A stretch of 64,000 nt of DNA, taken from NCBI RefSeq assembly GCF_036067295.1, contig NZ_CP107954.1, forward strand, positions 2,046,001 to 2,110,000. Direction: 5' to 3'. Under the pieces are notes generated by a model that did no database searches, was not told the origin of the DNA, and was given only the letters and a program-made list of their open reading frames with translations. Position 1 is the first letter of the stretch; each line of letters starts with the position of its first letter. Below are positions 25,405 through 33,070 of the stretch, one piece after another. The stretch comes from Kribbella sp. NBC_00382. GTDB lineage: Bacteria; Actinomycetota; Actinomycetes; Propionibacteriales; Kribbellaceae. The position numbers were made by a program, and so were the translations under genes.

Positions 25405-26105
25405 TCGGTCATCTCCCACAGGAGGAGCTCGGCGCCGGCTGGTCCGGCGGTGAGGCGTTGGCCATCGGCTTGGTGGATGCGGGCCGCATCGGCCGGGCCG
25501 AGGTCACCGGTGGCTTCCAGAGTGATGTTGCCATCAGCAACGAAAAGATGCGCCTGTGGCGCCTGCGGTAGTTGGACCGTGTCGCCGGGAGCCAGGCGGG
25601 CGACCGAGAGGCCGGCTCTGGGTTGATTGATGGTGATGGCCGTGGTGGTTGCGTGCTTCGGCAGGCCTGATGCGATCGGCATGAACTCGCCGGCTGGGCT
25701 GACTTCTGCTTGCTGGTACGACGGGGTGAGGTCGTACTCGCCGGGGCGGACCCACATCTGCACGTAGCGGACTGGCTCTTCGGCGTCATTGCGTTCGGAG
25801 TGCTGGATGCCGCTGCCTGCGCTCATGCGTTGGACCAGGCCGGGGTAGATGATGCCGCTGTGGCCCTCGGAATCCTGGTGGAGCAGGGCTCCCCGGAGTA
25901 CCCAGGTGACGATCTCGACGTCCTGGTGCGGATGCGTGTCGAAGCCGGTGCCGGGAGCAACTACTTCGTCGTTGTGAACCATCAGCAGGCCGAAGCCGAT
26001 GTTGGCGGGATCGTAGTACGGGCCGAAGGAGAACGAGTGCCGCGAGTCCAGCCAGTCGCTCTGCGTCCGGAACCGGTCGTCGGCACGATGGATCTCGACA
26101 CTCAT
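25401..26105 (-). CDS. Pirin family protein
   Basis: 234-aa bicupin. The metal-binding site is intact: HPHQDVEIVTW (two His and a nearby Glu) and GSGIQHSERN (His and Glu). Other pirin segments: SRHSFSFGPYYDPANIGFG and VQMWVRPGEYDLTPSYQQ. Bacterial pirins act as quercetin-type dioxygenases or bind metabolic enzymes such as PDH E1. ATG 26105 gives the standard N terminus; upstream codons are not conserved. Confidence 0.9.
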   Translation of the reverse strand: MSVEIHRADDRFRTQSDWLDSRHSFSFGPYYDPANIGFGLLMVHNDEVVAPGTGFDTHPHQDVEIVTWVLRGALLHQDSEGHSGIIYPGLVQRMSAGSGIQHSERNDAEEPVRYVQMWVRPGEYDLTPSYQQAEVSPAGEFMPIASGLPKHATTTAITINQPRAGLSVARLAPGDTVQLPQAPQAHLFVADGNITLEATGDLGPADAARIHQADGQRLTAGPAGAELLLWEMTD

Positions 26106-26125
26106 GCGCCCAGTCTCGCACCTGC

Positions 26126-27022
26126 TCAGAACAGCGCCTCTTGGTCGTCTCGCCGCGGCGCCGGCTCGAGTTTCTCCAGCGGGACGGCGAGTTCGGCAGC
26201 TTCGGAAGTCCGGCCAAGCGTCCAACCAGCCAGCAAGTGGGTATCGAGCAAGAGCAACCCGGCCGTCGTCTCGAGGTATAGGTCGGCTCCGATCGCGCAC
26301 ACGATCTGCCCGACGATCACGCCACCTGGTACCGGCTCAACCACCGCCACCTCAGCATGTAGTCCCTCGTCCGGAAGGCCGTAGCGCGCGACGTGATCCC
26401 CGACCCGCGGCTCACACCTCACTTGCCCCTCAGGCCAATCCAACTCGCCCGTCTGCTCAACCACGCCCAAGAGCCCGGTACTACGCTCCGCCGCGCTCCC
26501 CCGCTGCTGTCGTGCAGCCCTCTTCCGGCTAGTACTGACCCGATCCGGCAGCCCCAGCGTCGACCCGAGCAGGATCTCCACCCGCCGAGCCCCCACCGAA
26601 ATCATCGTCGAAGCCAACGCCCCCTGCTCCAGCAACCGAGCCTCACCCCGCTCCACCGCCGTGATCCCCACCTTGATCACGCTCCCGTGATGCGCCAGAT
26701 ACACGTGATACGGCCGCGGATCATCCAACCGAGTATCCGCCGCAACCGAGTTGGCCCGCTCCATCCCCTGGCAGTCAACGCATTGCCCACTACGCCCACC
26801 CGCCGCCAGCACCGTCCGCGTAGAACACCCCAACCGCCGCCCCGCCCGCCAGAACCCAACACACCGCCGCTCCCCCTCAAAGGCAAACGACAACTCACTC
26901 CCCACCACCAACGGACTCCGCCGCCCGCCTTCCCGCCCATCCACAACCCACTCGAGCTGAGCAACCCCATCCATCCACCCAACCCCGCTAACCCGCCAAC
27001 CAGCCCCCGCGCCACCACCCAT
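26126..27022 (-). CDS. DUF2797 family protein
   Basis: 298 aa. Residues ~70-88 contain paired Cys (CVDC) after a basic stretch. The central segment YHVYLAHHGSVIKVGI, then ERGEARLLEQGA, is the DUF2797 signature and is reminiscent of the GIY-YIG fold, though catalytic identity is unproven. The C-terminal half holds LYLETTAGLLLLDTHLLAGW. Function unknown. The ATG has AGGA about 7 nt upstream. It is divergent from the hipBA pair, and the first of four operators lies only 30 nt from its start, so shared regulation is plausible. Confidence 0.75.
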   Translation of the reverse strand: MGGGAGAGWRVSGVGWMDGVAQLEWVVDGREGGRRSPLVVGSELSFAFEGERRCVGFWRAGRRLGCSTRTVLAAGGRSGQCVDCQGMERANSVAADTRLDDPRPYHVYLAHHGSVIKVGITAVERGEARLLEQGALASTMISVGARRVEILLGSTLGLPDRVSTSRKRAARQQRGSAAERSTGLLGVVEQTGELDWPEGQVRCEPRVGDHVARYGLPDEGLHAEVAVVEPVPGGVIVGQIVCAIGADLYLETTAGLLLLDTHLLAGWTLGRTSEAAELAVPLEKLEPAPRRDDQEALF

Positions 27023-27051
27023 CCAGCATTCCTACCACCCCCCCACAGACA

Positions 27052-27150
27052 TGTCGCCGTACGTCGACATTCAGATGATGTCGACGTACGTTTACATTCC
27101 ACGAATGTCGCCGTACGCTGACAAAGTAAGTGTGTCGCCGTACGTCGACA
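27052..27150. promoter_or_regulatory. Four 18-bp palindromic operators at exact 27-bp spacing
   Basis: Copies start at 27052, 27079, 27106 and 27133. Copies 1 and 4 are identical (TGTCGCCGTACGTCGACA); copy 2 is TGTCGACGTACGTTTACA and copy 3 TGTCGCCGTACGCTGACA. Each is a near-palindrome centred on GTAC. They fill the gap between the divergent DUF2797 and hipB genes. Copy 4 ends just before the hipB ribosome site AGAGGAG. E. coli hipBA also has four operators bound by HipB. Confidence 0.85.
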
Positions 27151-27162
27151 GAGGAGCCGAGC

Positions 27163-27447
27163 GTGGAGATCCACACCCCACAAGCTCTTGGAGCGACCGT
27201 GCGTGGCCAGCGCCAGAGGATGCACTTGACCCAGGCGGCCCTGGCCGACGCCGCAGGTGTCTCGAGAGCATGGCTGATCGAGTTCGAGAAAGGTAAGCCC
27301 ACCGTCGAACTCGGCCGGATCCTGGCCGTCATCGAGGCCCTCGGCATCACCTTGGAAGTCCGGATCGGTGACCCACCGGCGTCATCGGTACGCAGCGAAC
27401 TAGACACCCTGCTCGACGAGTACAACCAGGACGACAACCATGCCTGA
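27163..27447 (+). CDS. hipB: HipB-like antitoxin, XRE-family HTH
   Basis: 94 aa. The HTH spans about residues 8-65: LGATVRGQRQRMHLTQAALA, then DAAGVSRAWLIEFEKGKPTV and LGRILAVIEALGITLEV. The C-terminal tail of about 25 residues is acidic, suited to hold the toxin. GTG 27163 is chosen because AGAGGAG lies 6 nt upstream; a start at ATG 27130 would read through the last operator. The gene overlaps hipA by 8 nt. It likely binds the four upstream operators and represses its own operon. Confidence 0.88.
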   Translation: MEIHTPQALGATVRGQRQRMHLTQAALADAAGVSRAWLIEFEKGKPTVELGRILAVIEALGITLEVRIGDPPASSVRSELDTLLDEYNQDDNHA

Positions 27448-28720
27448 CCTCCTCTTACTTCTGGGCAAGGACGTCGCCGGGACGGTGAGCCGCACGTCAA
27501 CAGGTTCATTGGCCTTCGCCTACGACTCCTCCTACATCACCAAGGAGCCGGCGACACCGGTCTCTGTCTCGATGTCACTCCAGCTTGCGCTGCACACCGA
27601 CAGCCAGATCAGCCCATGGCTGTGGGGGCTACTGCCCGACAACGACGCCGTGCTGAATCGGTGGGCGCGTGAGTTCCAGGTATCAGCCAGGTCACCCTTT
27701 GCGCTCCTCTCGACTCCGCTGGGCGAAGACTGCCCAGGGGCTGTACGACTGATTCCACCGAATCGGCTGGAAGCGATTCGGGCCGACTCGCCGACGCTCG
27801 CTGACATCGAATGGCTGACCGAGGCCCAAGTCGCCCAGCGGCTTCGAGATCTCAAGACCGATGCCACCGCCTGGCTGGGTTCCGGTGGGACCGGACGGTT
27901 CAGCCTTGCAGGGGCGCAAGCAAAGACCGCTCTCTTCCGCGACGGACAGCGGTGGGGGCAACCTCAGGGCGCGCTGGCCACCTCACACATCCTCAAGCCG
28001 GCAATCACCGGTCTGGACGATCACGACCTGAACGAGCACCTCTGCCTGTCCGCGATGCGTACTGCGGGATTGCGCGCGGTGCGGACCTGGATCGAACGCT
28101 TCGAAGACCAGAGTGCAATCGTCGTCCGTCGCTACGATCGCGCCATCCAGGGTGACGAGCAGATCCGCACCCATCAAGAAGATCTATGCCAAGCGCTCAG
28201 TGTGCACCCGGAGAACAAGTATCAGAATCAAGGCGGCCCCGGTCCTCGCGAGATCGCCGATCTGTTCCGCCGAAGCATGTCGCCTGCCGCTGCCCTCGAA
28301 GCCACCGGTCACTTCCTGGATGCCCTCGTGTGGAACTGGGTAATTGCCGGCACCGACGCACATGCGAAGAACTACTCGCTACTGCTGTCCGGGCGCGACC
28401 TGAGGCTGGCTCCGTTCTACGACGTCGCCTCAGCTTTGCCGTACGACATCGCTGAACAGAAACTGCGCCTCGCCATGAAGTTCGGTGGCGACTATCGCGT
28501 CAACCCGGGCGGCAGCCCCTGGCCCCATCTCGCGCGGGCGCTACAACTCCCTGAGGAGGTCGTTCGTCACCATGCCGACAGGGTCATCGGATCGGTACCC
28601 GATGCCTTCTCCGCTGCTGCGGCCAATCCAGAGATCCAGGCGCTTGGCAGTCCACTCCCGCAGCGTCTTCTCGACCTTGTAGCAGCACGAGCACGACGAT
28701 GCGCGAGATACCTGCAGTAA
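27440..28720 (+). CDS. hipA: HipA-like serine/threonine kinase toxin
   Basis: 426 aa, normal length for HipA. The N-terminal subdomain contains LQLALHTDSQISPWLWGLLP and the signature ending NRWAREFQV. The ATP-site region has GRFSLAGAQAKTAL and ATSHILKPA (Lys). The kinase core carries IVVRRYDR, HQEDLCQALSVHPENKYQ, the catalytic AGTDAHAKNYSLLL (Asp about 306, Asn about 311) and the metal Asp in LAPFYDVASALPY. All catalytic residues appear intact, so the toxin should be active. In E. coli HipA phosphorylates glutamyl-tRNA synthetase and induces dormancy; the target here is unknown. Confidence 0.9.
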   Translation: MPDLLLLLGKDVAGTVSRTSTGSLAFAYDSSYITKEPATPVSVSMSLQLALHTDSQISPWLWGLLPDNDAVLNRWAREFQVSARSPFALLSTPLGEDCPGAVRLIPPNRLEAIRADSPTLADIEWLTEAQVAQRLRDLKTDATAWLGSGGTGRFSLAGAQAKTALFRDGQRWGQPQGALATSHILKPAITGLDDHDLNEHLCLSAMRTAGLRAVRTWIERFEDQSAIVVRRYDRAIQGDEQIRTHQEDLCQALSVHPENKYQNQGGPGPREIADLFRRSMSPAAALEATGHFLDALVWNWVIAGTDAHAKNYSLLLSGRDLRLAPFYDVASALPYDIAEQKLRLAMKFGGDYRVNPGGSPWPHLARALQLPEEVVRHHADRVIGSVPDAFSAAAANPEIQALGSPLPQRLLDLVAARARRCARYLQ

Positions 28721-28879
28721 CTCCATGCCCGCCAGCCCGCATCACCAAGCGAGCGACGAAGGAGCACGCGCAAGCGCCCAACGCAGGAGTATGAGGGCAG
28801 GGTGGGCGGGAGCGACCGGAGCGGGGAGTGACGAAGGAGCGGACTGCGGAGGTCGCGTGGGGAGTACCTACCCGGCGTA

Positions 28880-29209
28880 CTAGGTGGTTTGTTCGCTCAT
28901 GGTCCAGACGTGGCGGAGGGATTGGCCGGCCAGGCCGTCTGGGTTCTGGGCGAAGCTTTCGACGAATTGGCTCATGTGGTCTTGCCAGCGGCGGTCTACC
29001 GGGTCGTTGGCGAGTTGGGCGACGGCGGCTTCGTAGTCGTCGCACTCGACCAGGTGGAACAGGTCGCGGCCGCTGCGCCAGATGCTCCAGTCGTGGATGC
29101 CGGCCTGGTTCATGACGGTGATCAGTTCGGGCCAGACGCGGGCGTGCTCGAGCTCGTAGGCCTCTTCGGTACCGGGGATCAGCCGGCTGTGCAGTGCTAG
29201 GCGGGTCAC
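28880..29209 (-). CDS. rhaM: L-rhamnose mutarotase
   Basis: 109 aa, family length about 104. Interconverts alpha- and beta-L-rhamnose. Motifs: LHSRLIPGTEEAYELEHARV, WPELITVMNQAGIHDWSIWR, the catalytic-region RSGRDLFHLVECDDYEAAV and WQDHMSQFVE. The start is GTG 29209; the frame is open far upstream, but that is the antisense of other genes. TATCCT lies 8 nt before the GTG, suggesting a leaderless transcript. No other rhamnose gene adjoins it; the sugar-acid locus at 39121-47481 is a possible partner. Confidence 0.88.
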   Translation of the reverse strand: MTRLALHSRLIPGTEEAYELEHARVWPELITVMNQAGIHDWSIWRSGRDLFHLVECDDYEAAVAQLANDPVDRRWQDHMSQFVESFAQNPDGLAGQSLRHVWTMSEQTT

Positions 29210-29338
29210 AATCGTGCAGGATACGCCGGGGCTTGATCGAACCGTTATCCGAACTCCCGGTGATCGTCTCGACGTGGCCGGTAGTCCCTGGCAGGTTAAG
29301 GGGCTGTTCTGGACACCGCATTCCCGGCAGGAGGACCC

Positions 29339-30100
29339 ATGGTCGAGCGGAGCGTCCCGTGGCCGCCTGGTACGCCGAACTGGGTGGACCTCGCCGCCGA
29401 TGACGCGGACGCCGCTGCCCGGTTCTATTGCGGCTTGTTCGGCTGGAAGTGCGAGCGGCAGGCCACCCGCGACTACCGAGTCTGCAAGCTGGACGGCTCG
29501 GACGTCGGCGGTATCGGCCCCAAGCAGCCCGGCACCGAGCATCTCCCGAGCCGCTGGACCACCTACCTGGCCACCGACCACCTCGACCGCACGCTCGACG
29601 CGGTGACGGCGCACGAGGGCACCGCGCTGCTCACCCGTGAGGTCGAACAACATGGCCGGATGGCGATCGCGGCCGACCCGAACGGCGCGATCTTCGGGCT
29701 GTGGCAGGCCGCCGACCACATCGGCACCGAGCGCAGTACCGATCCCGGCATGCTGGTCTGGAGCGAGGCGCTGAGCGAGGACTTCGAGACGGCGCGGGAG
29801 TTCTACACGGCCGTCTTCGACTACCGGGCCGAGGAGATCGGCGGTTACAACCGGTACGCCGCGCTGTACGCGGCCGACAAGCCCGTCGCGGGCACCGGCG
29901 AGCTCCACCCCGACTTCCCCGCCGGTACGCCGCCGCACTGGCTCCCGTACTTCGCTGCCGCTAGTACCGACCGAACGGTCGAGCAGGCCATCGCAGCAGG
30001 CGGGGAAATCCTCGGCGAGCCACTCGAAACCGACTTCGGCCGGCTGGCCGTCCTGACCGACCCCGAAGGCGCCCGCTTCGCCATCATTCAACTCGGCTGA
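29339..30100 (+). CDS. Two-domain VOC (glyoxalase/bleomycin-resistance) family protein
   Basis: 253 aa of two VOC modules (about 10-125 and 130-252). Module 1 begins PNWVDLAADDADAAARFYCG and ends ADPNGAIFGLWQA; module 2 begins MLVWSEALSEDFETAREFYT and ends TDPEGARFAIIQL. Similar actinobacterial proteins are annotated as hydroxylases or glyoxalase-like proteins. Substrate unknown. GGAGGA lies before the ATG. Confidence 0.87.
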   Translation: MVERSVPWPPGTPNWVDLAADDADAAARFYCGLFGWKCERQATRDYRVCKLDGSDVGGIGPKQPGTEHLPSRWTTYLATDHLDRTLDAVTAHEGTALLTREVEQHGRMAIAADPNGAIFGLWQAADHIGTERSTDPGMLVWSEALSEDFETAREFYTAVFDYRAEEIGGYNRYAALYAADKPVAGTGELHPDFPAGTPPHWLPYFAAASTDRTVEQAIAAGGEILGEPLETDFGRLAVLTDPEGARFAIIQLG

Positions 30101-30245
30101 CGCCAGGAGCCAACTACTCGCGGCAGCTATGCGTCGTACGAGGGTATGGCCGGCGCCCACTGAGTATTTTCCCTCTCGTGGCAGGCTGGCCACACGCCGA
30201 AGACTGTTCCAGGTGTGTACCCGTCGCCGTGCGAGAGTTGAGAAC

Positions 30246-32153
30246 GTGAAGCGAACTGCTGCCGTCGTCTGTCTGAGTGCCGTCCTCGTCACCGCTGGTT
30301 GTACCGACAGCAAGTCGGGCAGCGGAGGCAAGCCAGACCCCAACAACGAGAAGCAGGCCTCCGCGGAGGTCGTCAAGAACTTCGCCGCCGCCTGGGTCAA
30401 GGCGTGGGCGCCGGACGGCAAGCCCGACGAGGCGGCCGCGCTGACCGATACCCCGGCCACGTTCGGGAAGCGGCTGGACGAGGTCGACTCCGCGCTGGTC
30501 GCGCAGTCGGTCACCGTGGCGCCACAGGGCGACCCGAAGTGCTCGGACGACAACAACTGCACCCAGGATCTCGCCGTCGAGGCGATCCTGCGCGGAATCG
30601 GCACGATGAAGTGGACGAGCACCGCGGCCGCTGTGAAGACCGGTGACGCCTGGAAGATCAAGGCCTCCGGCGACACCATCTACCCGGGGCTCGGCGCGTC
30701 GAACTACCTGAAGCGCGTCCGCGCGCTGCCGGCCCGCGCATCGATCCTCGACCGCAACGGCCAGCCGCTGACCGCGAACCGCCAGGTCGTCATCGTCGGA
30801 GTTGCCTCCGGCAACGTCGCGACCGCGGCGACGTACGCGGCCTTCAAGGCCAAGCTCGACGTCGACGGCGCCAAGCTGAAGGCCCGCGCGGTCGCCGCAC
30901 CGGCTGGTCAGTTCGTGGACGCGATCACGATCCGGTCGGAGGAGTGGCAGGCGCTCGCGCCGACCTTCGGCAAGCTGCCGGGCGTGCTCACGATGGGCGG
31001 CACGCAGTCGCTCGCGGAGAGCCCGACCTTCGCCCGCTCACTGCTCGGCACGATGAAGACGGCGACCGCCGAGACGCTGAAGAACGCCGGCCCGACCGCG
31101 TCGGCCGTCGACCAGGTCGGTACGACGGGCCTGCAGTACTCGTACCAGCAACAGCTCGCCGGTACGCCGGGTGGCACCGTCACCTTGCGCGACGGCAAGT
31201 CCAAGCTGACCATCAAGACCGTCTTCTCCCAGCAGGGCAAGGCCGGTACGCCGGTGAAGACCACCCTCGACCCGAAGCTGCAGCGCTTCGCCGAGGCAGC
31301 GCTGGCGACAAGCAAACTGCCGGCCTCACTGGTCGCGATCCAACCGTCGACCGGGCAGATCCTCGCCGCGGCGAACGGTCCGACCCTGACCAACTACAAC
31401 CGCGCCTTCCTCGGCCGATACGCGCCCGGCTCGACGTTCAAGATCGTCACCTCGGCCGCGCTGCTCGGGAGCGGGCTGACCGTCAACACCCCGCTGCCGT
31501 GCACGAACACGATCAACGTGTTCGGCAAGACGTTCAAGAACTACGACGGCCTGGCGGCGTACGGCGCGGGCCCGATGCAGAAGGCGTTCAACCAGTCCTG
31601 CAACACCGCGTTCATCTCCCAGCACGCCCGGCTCAAGTCCGACGGGATGACGAAGGCCGCGGCGATGTTCGGTATCGGCCAGGACCTCAAGCTCTCGGTT
31701 CCGGCGTACGGCGGTGAGGTACCGGCTCCGAAGGACGACGTCGCCGAGGCGGCCTCGATGATCGGCCAGGGCACCGTCACGGCCAGCCCGCTGGCGATGG
31801 CAGTGGTCGCAGGTGCGGTCCAGCACGGTACTGCGCTCAAGCCGGTGCTCGTCCCGGGCAAGGACCCGGCCGGCGCCGCCGCCAGTCCGTTGCCTGCAGC
31901 AACCGTTGCCGCCCTCCGCACCTTCATGCGCACCACCGTCACCGGCGGCACCGCGCACGCGCTGGCCCCGTACGGCGCAGCCGCCGCCAAGACCGGTACC
32001 GCCGAAGTAGTAGCCAACGGCAAGGTCATCACCAACGGCTGGATGGTCGGCTACCGAGGCGACGTGGCCTTTGCCGTCATCGTCGAAGGCGGCATCTCCG
32101 GCGGCAAGGCAGCCGGCCCCATCCTCGCCAACTTCATCAGCAAGTTCAGCTAG
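30246..32153 (+). CDS. Penicillin-binding lipoprotein (class B transpeptidase with MecA-type N-terminal domain)
   Basis: 635 aa. A lipoprotein signal (MKRTAAVVCLSAVLVTAGC, lipobox VTAGC) anchors it outside the membrane. An NTF2-like MecA_N domain (about 38-150) is followed by a dimerisation region with LPARASILDRNGQPLTANR, then the transpeptidase domain. Active-site motifs: STFK (Ser about 396), SCN (about 450) and KTGT (about 581). It matches the plan of the mycobacterial penicillin-binding lipoprotein Rv2864c. Role: D,D-transpeptidation of peptidoglycan, possibly with low beta-lactam affinity as in MecA. GTG 30246 is selected because it begins the signal sequence. Confidence 0.9.
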   Translation: MKRTAAVVCLSAVLVTAGCTDSKSGSGGKPDPNNEKQASAEVVKNFAAAWVKAWAPDGKPDEAAALTDTPATFGKRLDEVDSALVAQSVTVAPQGDPKCSDDNNCTQDLAVEAILRGIGTMKWTSTAAAVKTGDAWKIKASGDTIYPGLGASNYLKRVRALPARASILDRNGQPLTANRQVVIVGVASGNVATAATYAAFKAKLDVDGAKLKARAVAAPAGQFVDAITIRSEEWQALAPTFGKLPGVLTMGGTQSLAESPTFARSLLGTMKTATAETLKNAGPTASAVDQVGTTGLQYSYQQQLAGTPGGTVTLRDGKSKLTIKTVFSQQGKAGTPVKTTLDPKLQRFAEAALATSKLPASLVAIQPSTGQILAAANGPTLTNYNRAFLGRYAPGSTFKIVTSAALLGSGLTVNTPLPCTNTINVFGKTFKNYDGLAAYGAGPMQKAFNQSCNTAFISQHARLKSDGMTKAAAMFGIGQDLKLSVPAYGGEVPAPKDDVAEAASMIGQGTVTASPLAMAVVAGAVQHGTALKPVLVPGKDPAGAAASPLPAATVAALRTFMRTTVTGGTAHALAPYGAAAAKTGTAEVVANGKVITNGWMVGYRGDVAFAVIVEGGISGGKAAGPILANFISKFS

Positions 32154-32194
32154 TCCGTCGAGAACTGTCGGCGGCGGCCACTACCGTCGCCGAC

Positions 32195-32614
32195 ATGACT
32201 GATACCGAGCAGAGCCGGGAGGCAGTCCGGCGGTACTTCGACACGATGGCCGCCCATGACTGGGACGCCTTTGGCGCGGTGCTCGCCGACGACGTCGTCT
32301 ACGAGCTGCCGCAGACCGCGGAGCGGATCACCGGGCGCGATCGGCTGGTGCGCTTCAACCGTGAATATCCTGGCGACTGGCAACTCAGCGTGAGTCGGCT
32401 GATCGTCGACGGGCAGAGCGCCGCCGGATCGATGAACTTCACCGTCGGTGAAGAGGAGATGGTCGGGCTCGTGTACCTCGAGCTCGCCGATGGGCTGATC
32501 GTCCGGGTCACCGATTTCTGGCCGGAGGCCTACGAACCGCCTGCCGGGCGGGAGCATCTGACCGAGCAAGGAGTTGGTGGACTCGACCGGCTCAGCCGTC
32601 CGGGTGGTTCCTAA
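32195..32614 (+). CDS. SnoaL-like/NTF2-fold protein
   Basis: 139 aa. The N terminus EAVRRYFDTMAAHDWDAFGA, then VLADDVVYELPQTAERITGR and DRLVRFNREYPGDWQL, is typical of SnoaL-like nuclear-transport-factor-2 folds, which include polyketide cyclases and small isomerases. No specific activity is assignable. TACCGT lies 7 nt before the ATG with no Shine-Dalgarno, suggesting a leaderless transcript. Confidence 0.8.
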   Translation: MTDTEQSREAVRRYFDTMAAHDWDAFGAVLADDVVYELPQTAERITGRDRLVRFNREYPGDWQLSVSRLIVDGQSAAGSMNFTVGEEEMVGLVYLELADGLIVRVTDFWPEAYEPPAGREHLTEQGVGGLDRLSRPGGS

Positions 32615-32644
32615 GAAATCTTCGACGAGTTGTTCGACTGAGGG

Positions 32645-32956
32645 TTAGTGGCGGCGGCCGTGGAAGGCGGGTTCGCGTTCTTCCTCGGTGATGCCGCCCC
32701 AGACGCCGTACATCTCGCCGACGACGGCGGCGTGGTCGGCGCATTCGCGGCGGACCGGGCAGGTGCCGCAGAGTGACTTGGCGACCAGTTCGCGGGCGCG
32801 TTTTCGCAGGCCGCGTTCAGACTCGGCGGCGAAGAACAGCTCGGGATTCACGCCCTGACAGGCGGCGTGGTCCTGCCATTCCCAGTTCTCGATCATCGCG
32901 GAAGGCAGACCTTCCGGCGCCTTGGTGACCGCCCCGGCGGGCGGCTTGCGCCTCAC
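32645..32956 (-). CDS. WhiB-family iron-sulfur regulator
   Basis: 103 aa. The four cluster cysteines are C33, C63, C66 and C72 (DHAACQG, then LCGTCPVRREC), followed by the G[VI]WGG turn (YGVWGGITEEER) and a short basic tail. WhiB proteins bind a 4Fe-4S cluster and partner a sigma factor to control stress, redox or antibiotic genes. GTG 32956 overlaps the stop of a short upstream ORF (GTGA); ATG 32896 (starting MIENWEWQDHAAC) is the alternative and is preceded by a GGAAGG/CCTTCC hairpin. The subgroup is not resolved. Confidence 0.9.
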   Translation of the reverse strand: MRRKPPAGAVTKAPEGLPSAMIENWEWQDHAACQGVNPELFFAAESERGLRKRARELVAKSLCGTCPVRRECADHAAVVGEMYGVWGGITEEEREPAFHGRRH

Positions 32957-32985
32957 CGGCGGTTCCAGAGTTGCTGCTCAGCCAT
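32953..32985 (-). CDS. Ten-codon upstream ORF overlapping the whiB start
   Basis: ATG at 32985 encodes MAEQQLWNRR and stops at 32953-32955, overlapping the whiB GTG by 4 bases. ACGAGGTG lies 8 nt upstream, a better ribosome site than whiB itself has. Translation of whiB from GTG 32956 would therefore be coupled. This is seen in sequence; function is inferred. Confidence 0.45.
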   Translation of the reverse strand: MAEQQLWNRR

Positions 32986-32997
32986 CACAGACACCTC

Positions 32998-33053
32998 GTA
33001 CCTGGTCGGGTTCCGCACGGCTGTCTGCATAGCCGCCGGCCCCGACCAGGTAC
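32998..33053 (-). terminator. 13-bp inverted repeat between the M6 protease and whiB
   Basis: GTACCTGGTCGGG (32998-33010) and CCCGACCAGGTAC (33041-33053) are perfect inverted copies with a 30-nt loop that itself contains CGGCT/AGCCG. It lies 18 nt past the protease stop and directly before the ribosome site of the whiB upstream ORF. It may terminate the protease transcript or form part of the whiB leader. Confidence 0.6.
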
Positions 33054-33070
33054 CCAGGTTCAAACGTGGA

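Noticed and set aside
27052..27150. CRISPR-like regular repeats
   Set aside because: Four 18-bp repeats with only 9-bp spacers and palindromic form are operators; CRISPR spacers are 25-45 bp and no cas genes are near.
28880..30679. A 599-codon minus-strand open frame
   Set aside because: Only its last 109 codons are a real gene (rhamnose mutarotase). The rest runs antisense to the VOC and penicillin-binding lipoprotein genes, which have clear motifs.
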